From Nitrospinota bacterium (lineage in GTDB: Bacteria > JAUXIQ01), in NCBI GenBank assembly GCA_030620925.1, contig JAUXIQ010000104.1:1-6923 (forward strand): DNA of 6,923 nucleotides. The letters run 5' to 3'. Positions 1 to 6,236 of the stretch are shown piece by piece. The notes below the pieces were generated by a model. The model saw only the letters and a program-made list of their open reading frames with translations. It was not told the origin of the DNA and did no database searches. Position 1 is the stretch's first letter. Every line of letters begins with the position of its first letter. The position numbers were made by a program, and so were the translations under genes.

Positions 1-726
1 CTGAAGCCCCGAGGCGCGGGATAGAGAGAGGGCTATGGCCGAGGGGTCTTCAAGATAAAGCTTGGAGAGTAGAGCGGCTACGGCGGAGGCGACGATGAGG
101 GGTCTGATCTTTTTCAGCCTGTTGGTTTTCAGGAAACGGTCTATATAAACGGGAATCAGGGCTATAAATGCAACGACCATTATTACTTCGCCCGCGGCGA
201 GCAGTTTCAGGGATTTGTAGGTGTCGGGCGGTAGAGGAGCGGCGGCGGCCAGAACGAAGCGCGGTATCAGCTGATAAGCGGCGAAAAGGGCAACGACGGC
301 TTTTTCCACCCAGTTATGTTCTCCGCGGAAGAAGCGTAGGGCCATGTAGCCGATGATGAGTATGGATGCCGCATGGAGCGCTATTATAGAAGGGGCGCTG
401 ACGGTGGCGATTTGAAAAACGGCGGTGACCAAAAGCGCCAGCACGAGAACCAGGGGCAGGCGGTTCTTATCCGTTCGGGAAATTTTTCCCGACGATGAAC
501 CGGATGCCACCAGGATCAGGGTGGCGGCCGCCAGAGAGGCCGCTATAATATGAATAAGAGTGCCCCAGGGATGCGCCAGGCTCATCAGCGCCTGGCTCTC
601 TTTTTGAGTGGAGCCGAGCATGGCCTGGGGCAGTTGGTAGATATGGAACTCGACTATGCTCAGGATGAGCAGCAGCGGCATCAGTATGCGGAGGATTGGG
701 CCGGTGCCCGATTTGTTATCAGACAT
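1..726 (-). CDS. Multi-pass integral membrane protein of unknown function (partial, C-terminus beyond the left edge)
   Basis: The frame is open from an ATG at 726 to position 1, giving 242 codons without a stop, so the gene continues past the window. The protein is strongly hydrophobic, with about seven candidate membrane segments at roughly residues 11-29, 53-75, 90-108, 112-131, 140-161, 174-195 and 208-222. Short charged loops separate them, for example SRTDKNR near 83-89 and DRFLKTNRLKK near 196-206. There is no signal-peptide cleavage site; the first segment begins after a short polar N-terminus (MSDNKSGTG). AAGG lies 5 nt before the ATG as a modest ribosome binding site, and an inverted repeat lies 50-80 bp upstream. 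I recognise no family motif, so no function is assigned. The coding call rests on the long frame, membrane-like composition and codon use. The gene is separated from coaE by the repeat-rich gap and probably has its own promoter. Confidence 0.8.
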   Translation of the reverse strand, partial: MSDNKSGTGPILRILMPLLLILSIVEFHIYQLPQAMLGSTQKESQALMSLAHPWGTLIHIIAASLAAATLILVASGSSSGKISRTDKNRLPLVLVLALLVTAVFQIATVSAPSIIALHAASILIIGYMALRFFRGEHNWVEKAVVALFAAYQLIPRFVLAAAAPLPPDTYKSLKLLAAGEVIMVVAFIALIPVYIDRFLKTNRLKKIRPLIVASAVAALLSKLYLEDPSAIALSLSRASGLQ

Positions 727-776
727 GGATGCCTTGATGAAACCTTTCCGTTAAGGGAACAATTAATTGAGTTATC

Positions 777-806
777 AAGTAAACCCTTCTAACGAGGGGT
801 TTACTT
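777..806. repeat. Inverted repeat upstream of the membrane-protein gene (possible operator)
   Basis: Perfect 10-bp arms AAGTAAACCC (777-786) and GGGTTTACTT (797-806) are separated by 10 bp. Neither side is followed by a clear T-run, so a terminator is unlikely. The repeat lies 50-80 bp before the ATG at 726 on the minus strand, where a repressor or activator site could sit. The role is inferred from position only. Confidence 0.55.
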
Positions 807-815
807 ATTAGTCAA
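787..815 (-). promoter_or_regulatory. Weak candidate promoter for the membrane-protein gene
   Basis: On the minus strand, TTGACT (815-810) resembles a -35 box. After 17 bp comes TTAGAA (792-787), a poor -10 match. The spacer contains one arm of the 777-806 inverted repeat, which would suit repression by a bound regulator. This is a weak call because the -10 box agrees with the consensus at few positions. Confidence 0.2.
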
Positions 816-840
816 GCGTAGGGTCGTTCGCCCTTGTTCA

Positions 841-896
841 CCCTCCCTTAATCCCTTCTACCGGAACGCTCCGCGGCAGGCGGGGTCAAGGGAGGG
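841..896. repeat. Degenerate inverted repeat, CCCTCCCTT / AAGGGAGGG ends
   Basis: Perfect 9-bp terminal arms CCCTCCCTT (841-849) and AAGGGAGGG (888-896) enclose about 38 bp. The inside is GC-rich and holds CCGCGG. The inner flanks ATCCC and GGGTC pair only partly. No ORF is present. The element looks like a dispersed extragenic hairpin; the AATCCCCCTCTCC/GGGGAGGG block at 1106-1170 has a similar layout and may be a diverged relative. Confidence 0.5.
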
Positions 897-937
897 AAAT
901 TCTAGTAACCTGTGTAGCACCTAACGTACAACCACTC

Positions 938-965
938 GTAGAGACAATTCATGAATTGTCTCTAC
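938..965. repeat. Perfect 28-bp palindrome
   Basis: The half-site GTAGAGACAATTCA (938-951) is followed directly by its exact reverse complement (952-965), with no loop. It lies in the gene-free stretch between coaE and the membrane-protein gene. From memory, palindromes of the form GTAGGGRCAATTCA plus its complement are scattered between genes of many environmental bacteria. I therefore read it as an extragenic palindromic element rather than a gene-specific operator. Confidence 0.7.
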
Positions 966-1032
966 ATTTGCTGTGACTTTTTGTTTAGGGACGGCCGCTC
1001 GTCAGGGGATACCCCCCATACTACATCCTGTC

Positions 1033-1065
1033 ATTCTGAGTCCCGCGGTCAGCGGGACGAAGAAT
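1033..1065. repeat. Hairpin repeat of the TCATTCTGAG...GAAGAATCTC type
   Basis: The arms ATTCTGAGTCCCGC (1033-1046) and GCGGGACGAAGAAT (1052-1065) pair over 14 positions with two mismatches around a 5-nt loop GGTCA. The TCATTCTGAG and GAAGAATCTC flanks match a repeat that I recall as common between genes in Chloroflexota and other environmental genomes. The inner stem TCCCGC-N5-GCGGGA recurs at 1892-1908, between coaE and the VWA gene. Confidence 0.6.
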
Positions 1066-1105
1066 CTCGCCTACACGTGCAAGCCCGCTTTCTTTAGCGC
1101 TTTCA

Positions 1106-1170
1106 AAATCCCCCTCTCCTTCTACCCAGTCTGTACAAACGCCCCGCGGGAGGGGTTCGGGGAGGGTGAT
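1106..1170. repeat. Imperfect C-rich/G-rich inverted repeat
   Basis: A C-rich left side (AATCCCCCTCTCC, 1107-1119) is followed by a G-rich right side ending GGTTCGGGGAGGGTGAT (1154-1170), with CCCCGCGGG in between. The two sides pair imperfectly. The layout resembles the 841-896 element. No coding potential is convincing across it in either direction. Confidence 0.35.
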
Positions 1171-1174
1171 AGAT

Positions 1175-1215
1175 GGCGAGCGGCCGCTCGCCCCTACGAC
1201 ACCCAACGCCCCTAC
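1175..1215. repeat. 18-bp palindrome followed by two CGCCCCTAC units
   Basis: GGCGAGCGGCCGCTCGCC (1175-1192) is a perfect palindrome. CGCCCCTAC occurs at 1189-1197 and again at 1207-1215, 18 bp apart. The core CGGCCGCTCG is also present at 992-1001. These look like fragments of a palindromic repeat family with GTAGGGGCG/CGCCCCTAC ends, of which only one end is intact here. Confidence 0.5.
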
Positions 1216-1268
1216 ACATTTTACGCATTAACCATGCTAGAGAAGTTCTCCGGGACAGATTTTGGGTA

Positions 1269-1865
1269 TTATAATTTTTCCCAGGCTTGTTCCACCTGTT
1301 TTCGCATTTCTTCCAGCGTGCCGTTGTTCTCTATTACGACGTTGGCGTAACTTATTCGCTCTTCGTTGCTGAGCTGTGCGTTGATGCGCGCCTGGGCCTG
1401 CTCGCGGGTCAGGCCCTTGCTGTCGGCCAGCCTTTGGATGGCCGTCTCCTTTTCGGTGACCACCACCCAAATCTGCTCGAAAAGGGGGAACCACTTCGCC
1501 TCGATAAGTATGGCCGCTTCCACCACCAGGGCTTTCTTATCGCCCCCGATCTTTTGTTTGGCGACCATTTCCTTTTCCAGCTCGATGTATATGCGGGGAT
1601 GGGTTATCTCGTTCAGTTTGGCCAGGGCTTTCGGATCGCTGAAGACTATGGCGCCCAGTTTCTGCCGGTCGATAGTCCGGTCGAGCAGTAACAGCTCTTG
1701 GCCCCAGGTATCGATTATCTCTTTCCAGGCGTCCCTGCCGGGGAGGTAAATTTGATGACCCACCAGGTCGGCGTTTATGAAATCAGCTCCCAGCTCTTCA
1801 AGTATACCGCTCACCGTGCTCTTACCGCTTGCGATTCCGCCGGTCAGTCCTATGCAGACAGTCAT
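1269..1865 (-). CDS. coaE: Dephospho-CoA kinase
   Basis: CoaE carries out the last step of coenzyme A synthesis in the cytoplasm: ATP-dependent phosphorylation of the 3'-hydroxyl of dephospho-CoA. The 198-residue product has the usual length. The P-loop is GGIASGKST (residues 9-17, with K15). The substrate-site segment INADLVGHQIYLPG (30-43) keeps the Asp (D33) of the family DAD motif, although the first Asp is Asn and the usual Arg is His. THPRIY (88-93) and the lid region RINAQLSNEER (160-170) follow the family. ANVVIENNGTLEEM (174-187) is the conserved C-terminal segment. GGAGG lies 9 nt before the ATG at 1865, which supports the start. The gene begins 49 bp after the VWA gene on the same strand and is probably co-transcribed. 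The link is likely positional, since CoaE is a housekeeping enzyme. The stop is TAA. Confidence 0.96.
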   Translation of the reverse strand: MTVCIGLTGGIASGKSTVSGILEELGADFINADLVGHQIYLPGRDAWKEIIDTWGQELLLLDRTIDRQKLGAIVFSDPKALAKLNEITHPRIYIELEKEMVAKQKIGGDKKALVVEAAILIEAKWFPLFEQIWVVVTEKETAIQRLADSKGLTREQAQARINAQLSNEERISYANVVIENNGTLEEMRKQVEQAWEKL

Positions 1866-1890
1866 GAGAGGATGCCTCCAGTTTGAGTTT

Positions 1891-1909
1891 ATCCCGCATA
1901 GGGCGGGAT
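1891..1909. repeat. Small hairpin between the VWA gene and coaE
   Basis: The arms ATCCCGC (1891-1897) and GCGGGAT (1903-1909) flank a 5-nt loop. On the minus-strand transcript the hairpin starts 5 nt after the VWA stop (TAG, 1917-1915) and lies before the coaE ribosome binding site. No T-run follows in the direction of transcription (AAACTC), so it is unlikely to terminate. An mRNA-stabilising or processing role, or a solo extragenic repeat, fits better. Confidence 0.5.
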
Positions 1910-1914
1910 TAGAA

Positions 1915-4900
1915 CTATCTGTACGTGAGAGTGCGATAGGTCCTCAGCAGTTCCTGGGGGAGCGAGGATACCTTTTCGATCACCATGTAGTCGTTCTTTC
2001 CGCACATGTCTTTCAGGTAATCGTTGCCCGCGGGGTCGACGGTGATCAGAAACGGGTGGATATTTTTCTCCCTGGCTTCGTGCAACGCTTTTGCCGTATC
2101 CTCGATACCGTATTCTTTGCTGGTGCGGTCTTTGCCGTAGTCGAAATCCTGTGGATACCCGTCGCTGAGGAGTATCAACAGTTTCAGCCTGGAGTCGGCT
2201 TTATCCAGCTTGGATATGGCATGTCTGATGGCCGGGCCCATGCGGGTGCTTCGCTGAGGCCGTATGGCCCCTATTCGGCCTTTGACCTTGTCGGAGTAAC
2301 GCTCCGGGAATTCTTTTATGGTGAAAAATTCCACGTTGTCCCGGCCGTAGCCCGAGAAACCGAATACCGCGTATTCGTCTCCGATAGATTCCAGGGCCTC
2401 GGCCATGAGGATAAGGGCCTCCTTTTCTATATCGATGATGCGCTTCCCTTTCTTGCTCGGCTCGGGAGGCGGCGGAGGGCCGCCCCCACCCCTGGCATAC
2501 CCGGGGTTTGAGTATTTATCGTCCTTCCAGGAGGTGTCGGCTGTGGGGAGGGCAGGTGTGTTCTTTTCCACTTCCTCGTCGGTGGATGCGCTCACATCGA
2601 GGAGGAAGAGCGCCGAGACGTCCCGCTCACGCTTGTCCCGCCGCTGGTAAACTTTTTCGGAGGGCGTGAGGTTGCATCTCTTGTCGATGACGGCCTGGAT
2701 GGCGGAGTCTATATCTATTTCCTCTCCGCTTTCCAGTTTTTTCACCTTGCGGAACATCTCGGGGCGAAGCAGCTGGAACTGCCGGCGTATGACGTTGATG
2801 ATCTCTGAATTGTCCTTGAGAGTCTCTTCGACGAACTGCGTATCGCCGTCGCCGGGGGACAATTCCTTGAGCTTGCACCACTTCGAGCGGTAGTCGTCTA
2901 TCAGGTGGTCCCACTCGTCGTAGTAGTAGATGCTTTCCAGGGGGTCGTTTATCCCCATGTCGCCGTACAGTAACTGCTGAAGGGTCTCCGGCTCCTCCTC
3001 CAGCATCTCTTTCACTTTTTTATATGCGGGAATTTCGGAGAGACCGTCGATGTTGGTGATGAACAGGCCGGAGCTGCTATCCAGGTCCTCCTCGTCCATT
3101 CCGATTATGTCCATCTCCGCTCCCATTTTCAGCAGCTCCTTGAGAAGGTCCAGGGGGAGGGGGACGCCGTGTTCGTTGAGTTTATCGATGTTGTCTTTTA
3201 TTTCCTTGAGTTTCATGAGCTTCTGGACTTCCTCCGGTTTGGTATCGCCCCGGAATTCGAGGACGTCCAGGAGGTAAGGGTCGCCTCCCTCTAAATCTTC
3301 CAGCGTATCGCCCGCTTCGGCTTCGGCCAGAAGCATATCCAGCAGTTCATCGATATCTCCATCGTAGTTCCCCAGCCGCTCGGCGAGCGCTTCAATGATT
3401 TCCCGTCGCAAACCTTTCATGTCCGGGAGTTTCTTGATGAGGGGATATACCCTGGCCGCGGCCAGGGCGGAGTCGCTGACCGTTGCATCCGCGTCGAAGA
3501 CCCTTTGGACCTCTCCCCGGATGAAATTGTAAAATACCTCCGAAGCCGGGTCGAGGTTTTCCCTGACCTCTCCCAGGGTAGTTATATGCAAAAGCATCTC
3601 CAGAGCGGCCCGCCTGGGGGTGAGGCTTCTCAACGGGGGCCTTTCGGCCATGGCATGCTCCATTATGGGTAGCATATCCCTTTTGAGACCCCGGTAGTTC
3701 GTCCGAAGGAGGTAATCCACACGCCCGTCTTCCATGAGACGGAACAGCATGGAGGCCAGAGAGGGTTCGTTGAACATCTGGAAGAACCCCTCCAGGTCGT
3801 TCCTCTCGCTCCGGGCCACCTTCTCTCTAAGGCCGCGGGGGATTTCGCCGAGACCGGTCTCTTTGAGGGCGCGGATGCTGAAACAAAAGGTGTCGTATTC
3901 GTAATAACCCGCCTGGTGTGCGGTGGCCACCTTGTACCACTTAAAGTTTTTGGTATAGTCTTCGTATTCCGCTACTTTATCCGGAAGCTGGATATATTCC
4001 CCGTCGGTGGTGGGAAGAGCGGTGGCTGAGAGGCCGGACTCTTTTTCAAGTTTTTTGATCTTCAGTTTTCGCGCAGTCAGCCCCTCGGCGTAGAGGTTCA
4101 ACAGTCTGTTAATATCTTCGAGGTGCACGGTGCGCTGCAGCCTGGTTATTTCTTCCTGGCTGCGCCTGGATTCCATGGCGTAATAAGCCGTTCCGGCGTG
4201 GGCGTTTTCCGTGGTTACTTCCATGCCTGCTTCGAACCAGGGCGGCACCTTGTGCGCAGGCAGCGTGGCGAGGATTTCGGGCAAGTTGTTTACGTATTCC
4301 ATGGCCGCTTCCCAGCTGATATCGGAGAGTTTCGACCCCAGCGCCGCCAGATGTATTTGATCCTTGCTTTCTATTCTGGAGAGCACGAGGGGAGCGGATT
4401 CGAGGAAAGCGAGGGCGTCCTCCGCCGATTGTGCGGCGATGTTGAGGCAGATTTCATAGAGAGGTTTTCTGACCTCCGTCTTAACCTTTTTCTGATGCAG
4501 CTCCAGCAGCGGGAAGAATTTGGGGATGGAAGTGTAGTCGTCGGCAGCCATGGCCATGCTTATCTGGAGGACTTTTTCCCTCTCCGCATCGGTGAGGGGG
4601 GCGAACCAGAGCCGGGAGTCCTCCAGGAAACGCTGCCCAACGTCGTGACTGTGAGAAGAGAGGGCGGCGGCCACTTTCACCCACTCTTCCATCCCTTTGA
4701 GGCCGAAAATGGGAAGACACTCGAGGCTGGTCCGGAAATAGGCGGAGGTAAGTTTGGAGGATTTCCAGTGGTCGTCCAGGAGCCGGCGGCCCAATTGCAC
4801 CCATTTATCCAGGCTCCATAAGTCCACTTCGTTTATGAACCGCGGGCTGTGCTTGAAATAGCTGGCGGCGGCTTCCGCCGATATGGCGGCGAGCTCTTTA

Positions 4901-5205
4901 CCGTGTCCGACCCACTGATGAAGGTCAAGGAAAGCGAACACTTCTATTTCCATGACGATGGGGCTCGACTTGAAGTATTCCGTCGCACAGTCCCAGGAGC
5001 GCCCGGAAATGTTCCCCAGCTCAAACCCCAGGTTTGCCCACAACTCGAATTCCTTGAGGCTCAGCACGCGGGCCATGGCTGTAGAAGCCCGCTTGAACTC
5101 CACGTCCGCCCTGAAGGAAGACGACGAAAGCCTCTCGCTGACCTGCGCTATCTTCTCCTGGTAGGAGGAATCGAGGGGGGAGCCGGAGGAGCCGTGTTCG
5201 GTCAT
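1915..5205 (-). CDS. NorD/CbbO-type von Willebrand factor A domain protein with N-terminal helical repeats (1096 aa)
   Basis: This is the VWA partner of the upstream CbbQ-type ATPase. Such pairs remodel or activate metal-dependent enzymes, for example CbbQ-CbbO with Rubisco and NorQ-NorD with nitric-oxide reductase. Residues about 48-350 form roughly eight repeats spaced 37-40 residues, each ending in an aromatic pair such as EYFKSSP or SYFKHSP. Residues about 400-560 hold the NorD/CbbO-like core (DGEYIQLPDK, WYKVATAHQAGYYEYDTF). Residues about 600-860 are acidic and helical. The VWA domain covers about 863-1096 and has a complete MIDAS: DVSAS (870-874), T987 and D1015 in LLSDG. FLITVDPAGNDYLKDMCGK near 1052-1070 and LLRTYRTLT at the end are typical of NorD/CbbO. 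A GGGG-PPPPP linker (907-915) sits inside the VWA domain. No membrane segment or signal peptide is seen. GAGG lies 8 nt before the ATG at 5205. The protein is longer than my recollection of NorD (about 630 aa) or CbbO (about 780 aa). The client enzyme is unknown. Confidence 0.9.
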   Translation of the reverse strand: MTEHGSSGSPLDSSYQEKIAQVSERLSSSSFRADVEFKRASTAMARVLSLKEFELWANLGFELGNISGRSWDCATEYFKSSPIVMEIEVFAFLDLHQWVGHGKELAAISAEAAASYFKHSPRFINEVDLWSLDKWVQLGRRLLDDHWKSSKLTSAYFRTSLECLPIFGLKGMEEWVKVAAALSSHSHDVGQRFLEDSRLWFAPLTDAEREKVLQISMAMAADDYTSIPKFFPLLELHQKKVKTEVRKPLYEICLNIAAQSAEDALAFLESAPLVLSRIESKDQIHLAALGSKLSDISWEAAMEYVNNLPEILATLPAHKVPPWFEAGMEVTTENAHAGTAYYAMESRRSQEEITRLQRTVHLEDINRLLNLYAEGLTARKLKIKKLEKESGLSATALPTTDGEYIQLPDKVAEYEDYTKNFKWYKVATAHQAGYYEYDTFCFSIRALKETGLGEIPRGLREKVARSERNDLEGFFQMFNEPSLASMLFRLMEDGRVDYLLRTNYRGLKRDMLPIMEHAMAERPPLRSLTPRRAALEMLLHITTLGEVRENLDPASEVFYNFIRGEVQRVFDADATVSDSALAAARVYPLIKKLPDMKGLRREIIEALAERLGNYDGDIDELLDMLLAEAEAGDTLEDLEGGDPYLLDVLEFRGDTKPEEVQKLMKLKEIKDNIDKLNEHGVPLPLDLLKELLKMGAEMDIIGMDEEDLDSSSGLFITNIDGLSEIPAYKKVKEMLEEEPETLQQLLYGDMGINDPLESIYYYDEWDHLIDDYRSKWCKLKELSPGDGDTQFVEETLKDNSEIINVIRRQFQLLRPEMFRKVKKLESGEEIDIDSAIQAVIDKRCNLTPSEKVYQRRDKRERDVSALFLLDVSASTDEEVEKNTPALPTADTSWKDDKYSNPGYARGGGGPPPPPEPSKKGKRIIDIEKEALILMAEALESIGDEYAVFGFSGYGRDNVEFFTIKEFPERYSDKVKGRIGAIRPQRSTRMGPAIRHAISKLDKADSRLKLLILLSDGYPQDFDYGKDRTSKEYGIEDTAKALHEAREKNIHPFLITVDPAGNDYLKDMCGKNDYMVIEKVSSLPQELLRTYRTLTYR

Positions 5206-5255
5206 TCTACGTTCCTCATCTGTAGCATGGCGAAGCCTTCCGTTACGGCCGCCAT
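5202..5255 (-). CDS. Possible 17-aa upstream ORF coupled to the VWA gene
   Basis: A short frame starts with ATG at 5255, reads MAAVTEGFAMLQMRNVE, and ends in a TGA (5204-5202) that overlaps the VWA start codon as ATGA. An in-frame TGA lies three codons before the ATG, so it is not the tail of a longer gene. The peptide has no recognisable motif and the upstream ribosome binding site is weak (GTGAG next to the ATG). It could couple translation into the VWA gene or be a chance frame. Confidence 0.2.
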   Translation of the reverse strand: MAAVTEGFAMLQMRNVE

Positions 5256-5296
5256 CTCACGTCACTTTCGATGCTTAAAGACCCTGGAAAGATAGA

Positions 5297-5321
5297 ATGG
5301 GGGGAGCTTCCCTCCCCCCAT
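5297..5321 (-). terminator. Strong GC-rich hairpin between the ATPase and VWA genes (leaky terminator or processing site)
   Basis: Perfect 10-bp arms ATGGGGGGAG (5297-5306) and CTCCCCCCAT (5312-5321) surround a 5-nt loop. On the minus-strand transcript the hairpin lies about 43 nt after the ATPase stop (TGA, 5367-5365). It is followed by TCTATCTTT, a moderately T-rich tail. The VWA gene starts about 90 nt further on. It may be a partial intrinsic terminator that lowers VWA expression relative to the ATPase, or it may protect the 3' end of the ATPase mRNA. Confidence 0.5.
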
Positions 5322-5364
5322 AACTGATTCGATTTTTATCCGGCGTCTTTCCGTCCCGTGCGGT

Positions 5365-6213
5365 TCAGAAGACGGTGGAGACCAGCTCGTCGATGGCCTT
5401 CTGAACTTCCTTCTCGTCGGTTATGGTGTTGGTAATGGCCACCTGGCAGGCTCGCAGCGGGTTTACGCCGCCGGCGATAAGCTGCCCGGTGTATATAAGA
5501 AGCCTGGTGCTGACTCCCTCTTCAAGGCCGTGTTCCTTAAGGTTTCTGACCTTTTCGCCCAGCTTGGCCAAATCAGCGGCCACCTCTATGTCCATACCGC
5601 TCTCGTGGGATATGATTTCCTTCTCTATATCAGCGGGCGGGTAATCGAATTCTATGGAGACAAACCTCTGGCGGGTGCTCTGCTTTATGTCCTTGAACAC
5701 GCTCTGGTATCCGGGGTTGTAAGAGATGGCCATGAGGAAATCGGGATGCGCTTCTATTACCTGGTTCCTCTTCTCGATGGAGAGTATCCTCCTGTGGTCG
5801 GCCAGGGGGTGTATGACCACCGTGGTGTCTTTCCTGGCTTCCACGATCTCATCCAGGTAGCAGATGGCCCCTGTTTTAACGGCTTTGGTGAGGGGGCCGT
5901 CAATCCAGACGGTCTCCTCGCCCTCCAGGAGATAGCGGCCCACCAGGTCGGAGGCGGTCAGGTCTTCATGGCAGGCTACGGTGATGAGCTGCGAGAAGGC
6001 TTCCCCATCGTCCCCCTCTTCATCCGGATAGAGCATGTAGGCCATATATTCGATGAAGCGCGTCTTGCCGCAGCCCGTGGGGCCCTTGAGCAGAAGCGGC
6101 AGCCGGGCCTCGTAGGCCGCGTTGAATATCTCTACTTCATCCTCCACCGCTATGTAGAAGGGTTCCTCGCGGATGCGGTATTCTTTGTATGTCTGTTCCT
6201 GTGCCTTGGCCAT
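5365..6213 (-). CDS. CbbQ/NirQ/NorQ/GpvN-family MoxR AAA+ ATPase
   Basis: This cytoplasmic ATPase is predicted to work as a ring-forming AAA+ motor with the downstream VWA protein to remodel or activate a target enzyme. The 282-residue protein has the usual length for the family. Walker A is GPTGCGKT (44-51) in the typical context [19 protein letters not shown]. The family segment [18 protein letters not shown] runs from 81 to 98. Walker B is ICYLDE (117-122). Sensor 1 is the Asn in AISYNPGYQ (162-170). The candidate Arg finger region is STRQRF (179-184) and sensor 2 is STRLL (235-239). All the catalytic positions I can check are present. The ATG at 6213 is the first usable start after an in-frame TAA, and the ribosome binding site is weak (GAAGA). 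The gene begins 23 bp after the PHP gene's stop, so the two are probably co-transcribed and may be translationally coupled. CbbQ and NorQ cannot be told apart without the client enzyme. Confidence 0.93.
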   Translation of the reverse strand: MAKAQEQTYKEYRIREEPFYIAVEDEVEIFNAAYEARLPLLLKGPTGCGKTRFIEYMAYMLYPDEEGDDGEAFSQLITVACHEDLTASDLVGRYLLEGEETVWIDGPLTKAVKTGAICYLDEIVEARKDTTVVIHPLADHRRILSIEKRNQVIEAHPDFLMAISYNPGYQSVFKDIKQSTRQRFVSIEFDYPPADIEKEIISHESGMDIEVAADLAKLGEKVRNLKEHGLEEGVSTRLLIYTGQLIAGGVNPLRACQVAITNTITDEKEVQKAIDELVSTVF

Positions 6214-6236
6214 TTCGTCTTCAACTGTTTAAAGAT

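Larger units (their letters stand above)
727..1268. other. Gene-free intergenic stretch rich in repeats
   Basis: No ORF on either strand has a family signature, a credible ribosome binding site and a plausible composition. The plus-strand frames at 550-792 and 973-1350 run through repeats or antisense to real genes. The stretch holds several inverted repeats or palindromes, listed separately. No tRNA, CRISPR array or rRNA segment is seen. No clear intrinsic terminator for coaE is found after its stop at 1269; the hairpins here may provide 3'-end structure. Confidence 0.6.

Noticed and set aside
550-792. Plus-strand 80-codon frame ending in the inverted repeat
   Set aside because: Most of it is antisense to the membrane-protein gene, which has a coherent hydrophobic pattern over 242 codons.
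1189-1215. CGCCCCTAC direct repeats as a CRISPR array
   Set aside because: There are only two 9-bp units 18 bp apart, with no cas gene and no regular repeat-spacer structure.
973-1350. Plus-strand 125-codon frame across the intergenic gap
   Set aside because: It crosses several palindromic repeats and the 3' end of coaE, and its composition is that of translated repeats.
1359-1775. CoaE substitutions (Asn for the first Asp of DAD, His for the usual Arg, EAAILIE segment) as signs of a non-functional enzyme
   Set aside because: The P-loop and D33 are present, the length is normal, and such variants are, as I recall, common in CoaE of several phyla.
1777-2511. Long plus-strand frame of 244 codons
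   Set aside because: It is antisense to the VWA domain and the start of coaE, which have clear family motifs. Its translation shows no motif and reflects codon structure of the real genes.
4123-4821. Plus-strand frame of 232 codons
   Set aside because: It lies wholly antisense to the VWA protein repeat region, with no family signature.
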